Shown piece after piece: positions 1-11,500 of a stretch of DNA of 64,000 nucleotides. Location: the NCBI GenBank assembly GCA_032207245.1, contig CM063509.1, positions 57,472,835 to 57,536,834 of the forward strand. Direction: 5' to 3'. The translations under genes and the position numbers were made by a program. Each line of letters opens with the position of its first letter. The first letter of the stretch is position 1. This DNA comes from Pardosa pseudoannulata. Lineage: Eukaryota; Arthropoda; Arachnida; Araneae; Lycosidae. The notes below the pieces were generated by a model that did not search any database, was not told the origin of the DNA, and saw only the letters and a program-made list of their open reading frames with translations.

Positions 1-1095
1 AAAACCCAAAATTCACATAAATTATATATGACAAATTAAAAAAAATTCAAGAAAAATCTGCCCTCAAATTATATTTTTGGTAGAAAAAAACATGAGAGAA
101 ATTTTTTAAATTAATAAATATATAAAATGAAATAAAAATCATTACATTTCAAATAATCCAAATTTAATCTGACACAGGAATAAAAAGCTAATTATAATTA
201 AAACAATGAAAAAATATGTTTACAAAAGCAATTAAATAGGCATTAATATAAAATATATTTTATTTTATACCAAAAACTCATCAGCAACCAACATAATTAA
301 TATTATGACAATTGTAGATATTACAAGAAAATACCTTCATTATTTTTTAAGAGAATTGTATTGTTTTAAAGCATCACTAAGTGAAATGAATAATTGTGAT
401 AAAAATTATGCAGAAAGTTTTTCGAAATTAGTACTGAACAAAATTATATGAAAAGAAAACTTCAAACAAGCATATTTATAAATGTACAAATTCTTCTTAG
501 ATACATTACATTTCAATTACTTAGTATTACACACAAACTAACAAATAAAACAAAGTTGAATATATTAAATATAAAAAACATTAATTACAATCATGAAGGA
601 TATATAAAAATCATGAATCTTAATTTTATATATATGCAATCACAAACGAAAATCTTACAATTTCCTGTAACGAAATCAAGAGATATACATTAAGACTATA
701 ATCGTGTTTGTAGGATTGTATATGAATCACAATGTATAACATTTTGACATAAAATTTAAATATAATTATTACAAGAAAAAACAAGTTTGAATTGCTTTCT
801 CTTATATACACAAGCAGCATAAATAATACATGCTATATAAAAGTAAGTTTTAAATTTTAAACATAAGAGAATTGTTTGAGTAAGCCATCCAAGGAGGCAT
901 CTTACACGAAAATACTATAAGATATATTCATTGCAAATTTAAATACCTTTTTTACTACCCTGTACAATGTAAAAAAAAAAGTATTACTGCAAAATATTTT
1001 AGCATTCAGATTTCTGCAGAAATACTCATTTTTGACTATACCTGAATCAGTTTTGAAAAGTTTCAGTATTACATCTGTATGTACATACAAGGAAA
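1..1095. other. AT-rich intergenic DNA, no gene seen
   Basis: Very AT-rich sequence. The open frames are short, low in complexity and show no recognisable domain or splice structure. Confidence 0.6.
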
Positions 1096-1103
1096 CTTTA
1101 AAT

Positions 1104-2155
1104 CAGGCATGCCCAACCTATGGCCCATTTAAAAACTTTTTGTGGCCCAATTGAAGTTTTCAACTATCTATATAGTTTTAGTCATTTTGACTACATACAG
1201 TTGAAACATAGAATTTTAGTTGTTTCTAACAAAGCTTCAGCTTTATGACAATCAATTACGGCCAAATAATTTGATTCATTTCCTATTATTAAATGACTGT
1301 ATAAGTGACCATAAAAACTTCTTCAAATATTCTACTGAAATCGTAAAATTACTTAAAGAATTCAATACTCGATTCTCATACATGCAAAAGTTTGAGGCAA
1401 TCTTTAAAATATTCTTAGCTTCATTTTATGTAGAGGTTGAATTAGCTCTTTCAAATTTACAAATGGAGCTAATAGAATTGCAATCAAATATTGAGCTAAA
1501 ATGCCTCTACGAAGGGAATAAAATTGAGTATTATCAAAATTATATCGCCGAAGATAAATTTCCAAATTTAAGATGATTGGCAATTTGTATAATATCAGCA
1601 TTTGGAACTACTTATCGCTGCGAATCATTTTTTTCCAAATTAAACCTGGTAAAAAAAAAAGTGTTGCAGCAGGTTGCTTGATAAAAACATTACCAATCAG
1701 CTACGATGCGCATCGACTACATTATCCATTGATATTAACAAAATCTCTAGTAAAATACAAAAACAAATTTCACATTAATTTTAAAATAATACATGTGATA
1801 GTGCTTGTGAATAAACTACAAGATATATTTATAGTATAAATATAATAATATTTTAACCCTCATGATTAGGGAGGAAGGTAAGGTGTTGGAGGTGATTATA
1901 AATACAGTATACTTAATGTTTATTGTCGTTGTAGTTATGATATATGTATAACACAACTTTTATGTATAGTCGCAGCTGGCACTGTAAAAATGCATATTTT
2001 GTATTTTGAATACTACATGATAATAAAATATTTTGAATACTGCACGATAATAAAATATTTTGAATAATTTGTTGTTTTATTTTTATATGTGAGGCCCACC
2101 TCAGTTCAGTAAATTGTTTTTTTGAGCACCAACTGATGTGGGTTGGGCACCCCTG
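1104..2155 (+). mobile_element. hAT DNA transposon relic (GTF2IRD2/Charlie-like)
   Basis: The element starts CAGGCATGCCCAACC and ends GGTTGGGCACCCCTG, which are inverted repeats of each other and typical of hAT termini. It is flanked by 8-bp target-site duplications, CTTTAAAT (1096-1103) and CTTTAAAC (2156-2163), a 7/8 match. Inside is the 3' part of a decayed transposase gene. The length (1.05 kb) and missing 5' coding part indicate an internally deleted, non-autonomous copy. Confidence 0.85.
1220..1668 (+). pseudogene. hAT transposase C-terminal fragment, frameshifted
   Basis: The frame from 1220 to 1576 reads like the C-terminal half of the hAT transposases related to vertebrate GTF2IRD2 and ZBED-type proteins (for example KYSTEIVKLLKEFNTRFS and LYEGNKIEYYQNYIAEDKFP). 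At about 1576 the frame breaks. The homology resumes in another frame from about 1581 with CESFFSKLNLVKKKV, part of the hAT dimerisation region. The N-terminal BED finger and the catalytic core are absent, so this copy cannot make active transposase. The family assignment rests on recognising these motifs. Confidence 0.8.
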
Positions 2156-2163
2156 CTTTAAAC

Positions 2164-2463
2164 AGTCATTTTGATCATCCCTGAACACATTTTGATTGCA
2201 TTTATCATAACATTCAGACACCAATCTGGCCCTATTTTAGCTGTCAGGTCCTCTAGGCTCGTCCCAATAGTGGTTAGCAGATTGCAAGTACTGGGCAGCC
2301 ACATGTGGTATACCATCAAAATGAAATTGGTGATGATAGATGATTTTATTAAAAACAGAGGTCTAATATTTACTTCTAATAAAATGATGAAAATTTATGG
2401 GATTTAGATTTTAAGCTGGATGCTATTATAAATTTCCCCTCAAAATTAAACCCAAAATTTTTT
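2164..2463. other. Intergenic spacer, no gene seen
   Basis: Between a hAT element and the zinc-finger exon. About 2163-2330 has more balanced base composition and may be an old repeat, but it shows no diagnostic ends. Confidence 0.4.
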
Positions 2464-2469
2464 TTTATT
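2464..2469 (-). promoter_or_regulatory. Poly(A) signal for the zinc-finger gene
   Basis: AATAAA on the minus strand, about 30 bases past the stop codon of the zinc-finger exon. It supports this exon being the terminal one. Confidence 0.5.
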
Positions 2470-2497
2470 GAACACAATTTTTTTGTTAAAATTCATT

Positions 2498-2829
2498 TTA
2501 AAAACCCTGCATATGCACAGAAAATTCATGCTTACGAAGCTGGATTTTCCAGCAGAAAGCTTCATTGCATTTTTTACATTTAAAAGGCTTTTCTCCAGTA
2601 TGCAAACGCATATGATCTTGCAAATGGTGTCTATATGAAAAACTTTTTTGACACACTGAACATGAATAAGGTTTAAATATTCCATGTTTTGCTATATGCT
2701 TTTTTAAATCCTTAGCATACTTAGCAGAGTATGGGCAATATGGACATATGTTTTTTATTGAATCTTCTATACAGTCTATTCCTCTTCTCTTTTCAGACGA
2801 AAACATCATATTGACAGTTTCAAAGCCCT
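2498..2829 (-). CDS. Terminal exon of a C2H2 zinc-finger protein gene (partial)
   Basis: On the minus strand this exon encodes about 110 residues with three tandem C2H2 fingers. Finger 1 is CPYCPYSAKYAKDLKKHIAKH, an atypical CPYC finger. Finger 2 is CSVCQKSF with HHLQDHMRLH. Finger 3 begins CKKCNEAF and ends HEFSVH. A standard TGEKPF linker joins fingers 2 and 3. The frame stays open upstream of the first ATG (2809) to a good splice acceptor (pyrimidine-rich tract then TTTCTAG, exon start 2829), so it is probably an internal-to-terminal exon rather than a complete small gene. Such proteins are usually DNA-binding nuclear regulators; the target is unknown. Upstream exons would lie at higher coordinates on the minus strand, but I could not identify any in this window. 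Confidence 0.75.
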
Positions 2830-3299
2830 CTAGAAATAATCAAAATAAAAAAAAATGTGATTAGTATATATTATCCAATAAATTTAGCAATTTTAAATCA
2901 CCCCATAATAAAAAATAGATTATACAAAATTCTTTTCAAATATATTCATATCTTCATTTTTCTCATTTTAGAATTTTAAACCACATTAGATAGTAAATAT
3001 TTATTACATGTCTTGATATTTACAATAGTAGAAATTAAATTTTCTTTTGAAATCCATAATAGGAAAACAAACACAAAACTCACATTTCCAGCATCATTAA
3101 AATCACCCTAAAATTAGAAGAAAATAAAATTAATAATTCAAGATCTTCAATGGGAGCAAAAAGAATGAATACTATTAGGATACTTTTCCTTTACATTAGT
3201 GATGGTTAGGAATTAAAATTTTTATTGCAACAGCTTACTTAACCAATCTTGTTTTTTTATTAAAACAGCACTCTCATGGCAACAGTTGATTGCCTATTG
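2830..3299. other. Probable intron or flank of the zinc-finger gene
   Basis: AT-rich DNA directly upstream (minus strand) of the zinc-finger exon. No exon or repeat end was recognised. Confidence 0.4.
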
Positions 3300-3307
3300 A
3301 TCTAGAA

Positions 3308-3790
3308 CAGGGATGGGCAAACTCTGGCCCTCTGGAAGGTATTATCCAGACCGTGGATAGAATTTTAAGTTGCCAGTCTGAGGCAAATTAAAAGAAATAT
3401 ATATTTATACATTATATAACCATCTCCTTTTCTACTTTGCTTAAATATTATATCCTAAATTTATTATCTCACTCCCAGAAAATAAGCGGTATATTTGATT
3501 CTTATATATGAACAAGTGTTTTCAACTTTGAACCTTAGAAAGAATATTTTCAGAAGTAGACTAACAGATGAGCATTTAGCATCTTTCCTTAAAATCAATA
3601 CATCTCACTTCAAACCTCAGTATAAGGAACTTTTAAAAATGAAATCGCAATTTCATTAATCTCATTAATGTATTTAAACCATTAGGTACTTGTATATTGT
3701 CTTTAAAATTTTAGAAAAATTTATCTTGGCCCGCCAAATTTATTTTCTTTTGATTTTTGGCCTGCAGCAAAAAAAGTTTGTCCATCCCTG
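3308..3790 (+). mobile_element. Short hAT element, non-autonomous, keeps the transposase 3' end
   Basis: Bounded by CAGGGATGGGCAAAC and GTTTGTCCATCCCTG, with 8-bp flanks ATCTAGAA (3300-3307) and ATCTAGTA (3791-3798), a 7/8 match. About 3520-3660 reads as a hAT dimerisation tail ([15 protein letters not shown]) ending in a stop. A second copy of the same family is at 26877-27346. It is an internal deletion derivative: ends plus the last ~45-70 codons, with the rest lost. Confidence 0.85.
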
Positions 3791-3798
3791 ATCTAGTA

Positions 3799-4248
3799 TA
3801 TAATGCAATGAATCAATTATAACACCCATATTTAATGCTGCTTTAGACACAAAATCTTTACTTGATGACACTCATTAATATGCAGAATCACATTATGAAA
3901 CAAAAACTGGAATTACATATAAAGGAGGATGGGGAATTTTATGGGCAAATTTAAATGAAATGACCAAATGTGATGCCCACAATCAGCAGTATCAATGAAT
4001 TTCAGAAATGCAGGCATATTTCTACATTGTCATTTGACATTCACATTGCTTGCAAATCTTATCATTTTAACAAAGCCACTTTCTTGTAAAGAATCAGCAA
4101 AAACATTTTTTTTTTTTTGGCTGTTAAAAAGTGAAGAATAACCTCGTCAGATAAAAGTCTTTACCTATCATGCTGAATTGTGTTTTTGGTCTCTGTTTTA
4201 TCAGCCAGAAATGATATATGATAACATTCTTTAAAGATTCTTTTTTGG
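3799..4248. other. Intergenic spacer, no gene seen
   Basis: AT-rich DNA between two hAT elements. No coding or repeat structure was recognised. Confidence 0.4.
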
Positions 4249-4256
4249 AATTAAAC

Positions 4257-5783
4257 CAGAGTTGCAAAAAACCAACCCGGGTGGGTTTTTCTGGGTTTTA
4301 TTGGGGTCTGTTTTTAAGAGGAGAGGTATGAAGTACCATATTTTAGAAAAGATTAAATTGCTAAAACTGATTAATTTTTATTAACTTAATATTCAAGAAA
4401 TTATAATTTAATTAATACAAATAAATCAGTGTAAAGGTTATAAAAAAGTTTACTCTGACATCACACACAAAATGTTATATATTGACATATACCACATATT
4501 TGAATATTATTTTAACAAAGGATTACTTTTTATCTCTATTCTTTCCCCATTTAAAAAAACATTTATATAACTTTTTTACATAAAATGTTTGTTAAAGGCA
4601 ATAGGCAATCCGTGTGTAGTCAAACAAAGAGTCAAGTCCTAGGAACAAAGTAAGGTCATTTCTCAACAGTCAATATAACCTATTTTCCACAATGAAAGGA
4701 GAAGAGAAAGGGGGGGGGGTTCACACTATCTCTTTCTAGCTGACAAAAGAATTGAATACAGGACTGATAAGGTTGACCACTGAATACAAGTTTTGTGAAT
4801 CATACTTCAGTTGTAAGAAGGAGATACCAGTTATTGCACATTTCAATCTGAAAATTTGGTAGTTGTTTTGTGCATGTGGAGTACTGCAGATAAAAGAGTT
4901 TATCTCTTCCTCCAATTTAGCAATCCTATTTAGCAAACATGACAGATCCTAAGTATGTAGGAAAAAGATTAACCACTGATATGGTACAAACAGCAGAGGA
5001 ATGGTTAAAAAGAGAACACCTAAAATGGTTAATTCCCCTCATGAATTATAAGCTAAAAGATCCCAAAATATTTTCTCAAAGTATGTTTAATGCTGAAGTA
5101 ATTAAAAAATTCAGTGCAGCAAAGTGGTGGAAACTGATTGAAATGTGTGTCAGGGATGGAGATATGATAGATTTTTGCCACTTTGTGGTAGCCCTAAGTA
5201 CCCAGCTAGCTCTGCATCCCTGGAGCAAGTGTTCTCTACATTTAGTTGAATTGGTCAAAACTTAATTTGAACTAATTGAAACAGATTAGGAATACAAAAA
5301 ACATTGAAGTTAGTTAAAATACACAGATTTTTGAGACTGAAAAATGGTCATACTAATAACCTGATTGATGATGATGATGCATTGGAGGATCTGTATTTGT
5401 TTTGAATTAATTAAAATCCTTGTGAGATATTCGTTATACTATGATTTATGGTCAAATTATTCTGTATTTCACACATTGAAACCTTTGCTTTTTTCCTTAT
5501 GGATTTTGCAGATAATTTTTTTTTCTATTGTAATGTTGGATTTACCATAAATTTGAAAATATTTTTCTAAATTTTGATAGACTGTATATATAATTCAACA
5601 GAATAATTCTTTAAAATTGAAAGAGGAAAAAAAAAACTAAGATAACAGTTTCTGAAAATAAATAAAAATATCAATTTTTAAAAAACCTAATAAAACCCGC
5701 TCCATAGTGGGTTTTTTATACTGGGTTTTACCCAGAAAAACCTGGGCGGATTTTTCTCGGTAGGTGGGCTTATTTCAACCCTG
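4257..5783 (+). mobile_element. hAT transposon relic, 1.5 kb
   Basis: The left end CAGAGTTGCAAAAAACC and right end TATTTCAACCCTG are imperfect inverted repeats. They continue into subterminal inverted sequences rich in CCCAGAAAAACC/GGTTTTTCTGGG. No target-site duplication is preserved, so the exact ends are approximate. It encloses a hAT transposase relic. Confidence 0.65.
4939..5404 (+). pseudogene. hAT transposase C-terminal relic
   Basis: The open part (4939-5265) contains AAKWWKLIEMCVRDGDMI, resembling the segment before the dimerisation domain in hAT transposases. After 5265 stops accumulate in this frame, and another frame carries NRLGIQKTLKLVKIHRFL, the usual RNRLG(x)EKAxKLV signature of the hAT C-terminus, ending in an acidic DDDDALEDLY tail. 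Frameshifts and stops make it non-functional. Confidence 0.7.
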
Positions 5784-5795
5784 GCTCACATTCTT

Positions 5796-5826
5796 GGTTT
5801 ATCCAAGTGGCATTAGCAACAACAAG
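5796..5826 (+). repeat. SINE 3' tail fragment
   Basis: The segment ATCCAAGTGGCATTAGCAAC recurs at the 3' end of the SINE near 34.6 kb. Only this tail is left here. Confidence 0.5.
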
Positions 5827-6320
5827 AAGTTCAATGAGTTAGTAATATACCAAATAATTATCTAAAATTTTACATTCTAGAAAGGAAAGATTTTTCTATT
5901 GATTATGAATCTCTCCCTCATCTTAAGGCAAGAGGACATTCAAATGAACAGATTTTCTTGGCACATTCTCTATATACATATTAAGATAAGTTTCCTAGTA
6001 TGCTAACTAATATGCTATCTCTAGAATATTATTTAATATAATAGTATTATTGTGATTAAAAACTTTCTAAAAGTAACATTGGAATTTATATGCTTAAAAC
6101 TGCTACTGAATAGATAAGAGAATAAAACCCCAAAGTACAATAAATTTTTGACAAAGAATGCATGGAAAAGTCTATAAAAGAACAGTTATAATTTAGAATC
6201 ATATTATACAGGAGCTAAATTTTATTACCTAAACAATGCAATGACTTAGTTTTGAGAAAGCTATAAAATATACAAGAAAAAATAAAAAAAAAAACTGCAT
6301 ACATCACACAATTTACAAAA
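5827..6320. other. Intergenic spacer, no gene seen
   Basis: AT-rich DNA between two hAT elements. Nothing was recognised. Confidence 0.4.
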
Positions 6321-6328
6321 CTTAAAAG

Positions 6329-7187
6329 CAGGGTTGGCATGACTTAAATCAGTTGATTTAAATCATGGTTTAAACCTTGATTTAAATCATTGAAAAATTG
6401 ATTTAAATAATTTTTTTCACTTCTTTTAAAACCTATATTCCAAAGACAAAAGAATTAGGAATCAGTCAGCACAGTAATACCAATAAGTAAATAAGGGTAA
6501 ATAGCATGTGCTTTCCAAGAATTTAGGGGTGTTGTTATCAGAAAGTATGTAGTAGGGGTAGTACAAAGATTATGACTGGTGGAGCTTAAATGTAACTTTT
6601 ATGTAATGAGAGGTAAAGAGAGTATTACAAACTTGAAAGCCAGTTTGTCTACCCAATAAGAACAGCCGTGGCTTCATCTGCTGGAATGGAAAGACAGTTT
6701 TCTTCTCTTGGTATTGTTCATTCTAGCCTTCATAACTAATTAGGAGTGGATAAATCATCAAAGCTAGTGTTTTTATTGAAACAATTAAATCCATAATTCA
6801 GTGCTTAAAAAATATTGAAATAATTGTGATTTGTTTTTTAAATAAATAGCTTGCATTAAAAGAATATTTAATTTCTTCTTTAAATTTACATCTTTATTTA
6901 GTTTGAAATATCCAATTACAAAATAATGGAATGTATTTAGATTAAAATTTATATATTTAATTTTAGATAATCAGTATGTAGAATATACTAGATATATTAG
7001 ATGTTACTTCTTACAATAAACTATTCTATGTGTATTACAAAAAACATAAAAACAACAATTAAAATTAGTATTTAGAAAAAAAATCAAAGAAATCCGATTT
7101 AAATAAAAAAAAAATCTGATTTAAATTCAATAAATCTGATTTTCTTTAATTTTTTTTTTTTTAAATCATGATTTTTTACCAACCCTG
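6329..7187 (+). mobile_element. hAT DNA transposon, 859 bp, perfect 8-bp TSD
   Basis: Ends are CAGGGTTGGCATGAC and ATTTTTTACCAACCCTG. Both flanks are CTTAAAAG (6321-6328 and 7188-7195), an exact 8-bp target-site duplication. Subterminal regions are rich in the motif GATTTAAATCA on both sides, likely transposase-binding repeats. A short hAT C-terminal relic sits in the middle. Confidence 0.9.
6657..6795 (+). pseudogene. hAT dimerisation-domain relic
   Basis: The plus strand reads RTAVASSAGMERQFSSLG followed by a stop-interrupted LGVDKSSKLVF. This matches the ASSAxMER-FSxLG and LGxEKAxKLVF signature of hAT transposase C-termini. The remainder of the gene is absent. Confidence 0.7.
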
Positions 7188-7195
7188 CTTAAAAG

Positions 7196-8437
7196 AAATA
7201 CTTTATATGGAAGTAAACAGAATCAAAGTATATAGTTACTGAAGACATAAAATAGAAATACATATTATTATGATTTATTTCTTAAATATAGAACTTTCAC
7301 ATTTTACCCATGAAGATAAGTTCGTCCTACGTACCACAGTCACAGCCCATTTCTTGTAGGCTAATCAGACAGGAAACTACAGTTTAAATCTCTTTAAAAA
7401 ATTCTGCATTATTTTTAAAATGAAAAGATTTTAAACATGGTAGCATATAAAAATTACACATATACATAATTATAGAAACAATGTTATCATAACGAGAAAT
7501 ACGTTACACATCCTTTCTTCAGCACTGCACCACATAAACTGAGATATGGTGATGTTTTCTAATATTCCAAATTTCTTTGGTAATGTTCATATGAACACTT
7601 GTTATGGATCTTTAAATATCACTGAATGATTGACCCCTCCCCTCCAGTAAATACAGGACACCATGATCTGAAAGGCAGTCATACGATTTCCGACAATCGG
7701 AAATGAGCATTAATTCAGAGAAGAGTAATTTAGATAACATCCAAAAGTGTATCTTTTATACAACTCTCCACACCTCATTTTCGTAATATCCTAAACACTA
7801 TAGAACCTTAAACATGTTATTGCAAAATGTGTATAGCATGATTTTATTTATAACTATTTATTACTTGAAACAGAAAAAAATATCTGTACTATTTACAGTT
7901 AGAAAATTAAGAGTTTCAAATTTAGTATAAAAGTCAATCCCAATATAATTGAAACAATTATAGTAATTATAAATTTCATACAAAATAGTTCATTTACTTT
8001 ATGTTAAGAACTTCATGTCACTCACGTTTATTAAGATTTTGAAAACAAAATAAAAGACAATGAAGAGTTGAGGTAAATAAATCCTTCTTTTGAAATATGA
8101 AGTAAAAAAAAAATTGAGATTATATTAATAAAAGGATTACATATAAAAAAGTATTGAGACATTATATAACTCATGGTTTATAGTCAGAAACTACTCCCCG
8201 AAGAATATTTTATGGTAATTTATCTAAACACATATATATTTTTTTCCTTTGTAAAGAAACCTATTTAGTGAATGGCATCAAGTTTTCTCATGTCAATCAG
8301 TGCGGCAAATTTATATTTATGATTTAGAAGATTAGAATACATTTAAGTGACGTAAATGTGTGGTTCATTTGTCATGCTCTGATTGCAATACAATCTAATT
8401 TAATTTTGTACGACAGCTTGTTTAGTAATTATTTCAG
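7196..8437. other. Intergenic region upstream of arginase
   Basis: AT-rich. It should hold the arginase promoter and perhaps a 5' untranslated exon, but no core promoter element could be assigned. Confidence 0.4.
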
Positions 8438-8449
8438 CAATTTTTGGAG

Positions 8450-8587
8450 ATGATATTAAAACTTGTAAAAAATTCAAACCTTTTTAAACAAGTTTCAGTG
8501 GTTTCACAGCTGAAATTTGCAAATAAAAAATTGAACTTTTCATCTAAATCTGTCGGCATATTAGGAGTTCCTTTCAAGAAAGGACAA
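8450..8587 (+). CDS. ARG: Arginase exon 1
   Basis: Codes for residues 1-46, ending [13 protein letters not shown], the conserved arginase N-terminal strand. The donor is a perfect GTAAGT at 8588. Ends in phase 0. Confidence 0.92.
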
Positions 8588-11500
8588 GTAAGTACTTTTA
8601 AAGAAAAAAAAGCTCAAAATCCAATTTATTTAAGTCTAATTAATTTAATTTTTTAACAAAGTTTAGTGGTTTAAAAGATTATGATATTCAGAAGAGTTTT
8701 CTCAGTTGTATGTTTTGATTATATAATTTAAAAGAAATTTATTTATCCATTTTACCACGGTTTTTGAGCTATGAAATTTAATAAAATTAATTTCAATAAT
8801 TGATATATTTGAAATTTACTATGTATAATTTATTGTTAATGATACATATTAATATATTTTTATATCTGAAAATAATTTATTATACAGGTACTACAGGACC
8901 ATAAAATTTTATATTTCCTATGCATATCATTCATGTTTTTCCCATGCTTTTAGGTTTTTATTCTCTGATATAAAATTTTAATTTTTTTTATTAGGAAACA
9001 ATATTTTTAGAAACCAAATCCACAATCTGTGGATAGAATCTAAGTATAAGGCATTAAAAAGTAATTAATCCAGAGTTTTTCTTTTTTTTCGGGGGGGGGG
9101 GGAGTACTGAAAAATTGGGTTCCCGTTGGTAAATTTGGCAAAAATATTGGCAATATTTGCTAAAACACAAAGGTAATCCAGCCAAACATTGTATTTCTTG
9201 CTTTTTCTGGTGACTTTTATTAATTAAGTGCATCATCACAATAGAATTATATACTCATACTTAATTAACGAAAACGACTTGAAAACCGGACATTTACATT
9301 TATGGGCAATTAATCCCTTAACAGTTTACAAACATAACAGCTCCAAATTATTGAAAATGAGCCATAGTGAACCATTAATGGTTTATTATATCTAAATTTT
9401 TTTAAGCATTGTGCATTTTTAATATTTAAGAAGAAAAAAGTGACACAAGGAGAGTTGGATGCAAATAACTTATAAATTATAATATAGATACAGATTGTTT
9501 GTACACGGTAAGATCAGGAGAAAATGTTAGGTGACCATACTCAAACCGTTATCGCCAAGTTGGCGAGGGAACCCAATTCTTCAGTAAACCCTTTTTGGTA
9601 CTTTTTTTAATGTATAGAAATCTGGATTTGTATGCATAAAAATTATTTAAAATTATGATGAATGTTTGTTCTATTATAGTTTTTGTGATTTTTGAACTGA
9701 GGTTCGGATCACCTGTAGTGGGCAGGCATATGTTTTAATTTGGCTTAAAAGTTAATAAACTATGAATATGTGAAAAAAGGGTGAAACTGCCCGCAATTAT
9801 TAAAATAATACAAAAATAACCATCATCACATTTTGTTTTTGAAAAATATATCATACAGAAAGAGTCCTGATGAAGCATTTGAATTTTAAAATTAAAGAGA
9901 TACATCTTTAGTATAAAACCTTATTGTCAATTTATTATGTTTAGCTCCTTTTTACATTTCTAGAATTTATAAAGGCTGTAAATTGTACAGAATTCAAAAT
10001 TTGCTTGTTAATTTATCTATAATTTCTGGCTCTATAAAATTCATGCTATTTTCCTTATTGTATTATTTTTTAATTTGATAATTTAATGAATCCTAAAAAT
10101 CTGTGTGATTTATAAGTGCATAGGGAAACCAGGGTAAAATGGTCCACTTTTGTGAATTTTAAGTATTTGCTCTCAAACTAATGATTTTCTGAATCTGAAA
10201 ACATATATGCACATTGCCTATATATTAGGCTTTATATTACACTCAGTCAAAACCAATTATTTTAATTCCTTTTTTATTATAATTTTTTTAATAGCAGGTG
10301 ACAAAGTGGACCATTTTACCCCGGTTTAAAAGATTATGATATTCAGAAGAGTTTTCTCAGTTGTATGTTTTGATTATATAATTTAAAAGAAATTTATTTA
10401 TCCATTTTACCACGGTTTTTGAGCTATGAAATTTAATAAAATTAATTTCAATAATTGATATATTTGAAATTTACTATGTATAATTTATTGTTAATGATAC
10501 ATATTAATATATTTTTATATCTGAAAATAATTTATTATACAGGTACTACAGGACCATAAAATTTTATATTTCCTATGCATATCATTCATGTTTTTCCCAT
10601 ACTTTTAGATTTTTATTCACTGATATAAGATTGCAATTTTTTTTATTAGAAAACAATTTTTTTAGAAACTAAATCCACAATCTATGGATAGAATGTCAGT
10701 ATAAGGTATTAAAAAGTAGTTAATCCAGAGTTTTTTTTTTGGGTGGGGACTACTGAAAAATTGGGTTCCCTTGGCAAATTTGGCAAAAATATTGGCAATA
10801 TTTGCTAAAACACAAAGGTAATCCAGCCAAACATTGTATTTCTTGCTTTTTCTGGTGACTTTAATTAATCACAGTGCATCATCGCAATAGAATTGTATAC
10901 TCTTACTTAATTAAAGAAAACGACTTAAAAACCGGACACTTACATCTATAGGCAATTAATCCCTTAACAGTTTACAAACATAACAGCTCCAAATTATTAA
11001 AAATGAGCCATAGTGAACCATTAATGGTTTGTTATATCTAAATTTTTTAAGCATTGTGCACTTTTAATATATAAGAAAAAAGTGACACAAGGAGAGATGA
11101 ATGCAAACATCATATAAATTATAATATAGATACGGATTGTTTGTACACTGTCAGATCTGGAGAAAATGTTAGGCGACCATACTCAAACAATTATCGCCAA
11201 GTTGGCGGGAGAATCCAATTCTTCTGTCAACCCCTTTTGAGACTTTCTTTATTATTCAGAAATCTGGATTTGTATACATAAAAATTATTTAAAATTATGA
11301 TGAATGTTTGTTCTATTATAGTTTTTGTGATTTTTGAAGTGAGGTTAGGATCACCTGTAGTGGGCAGGTATAGGTTTTGATTTGGCTTAAAAGTTAATAA
11401 ATAACTATGAATATGTGAAAAAAGGATGAAACTGCCCACGATTATTAAAATAATACTAAAAATAACCATCATCACATTTTGTTTTTGAAAAATGTTATAC

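Noticed and set aside
7300..7400. Possible upstream exon of the zinc-finger gene (minus-strand GTACGT donor)
   Set aside because: Only a short open stretch with no domain and no acceptor match; unsupported.
8444..8449. Arginase start at TTG 8444
   Set aside because: Animal genes rarely start at TTG, and an ATG follows two codons later.
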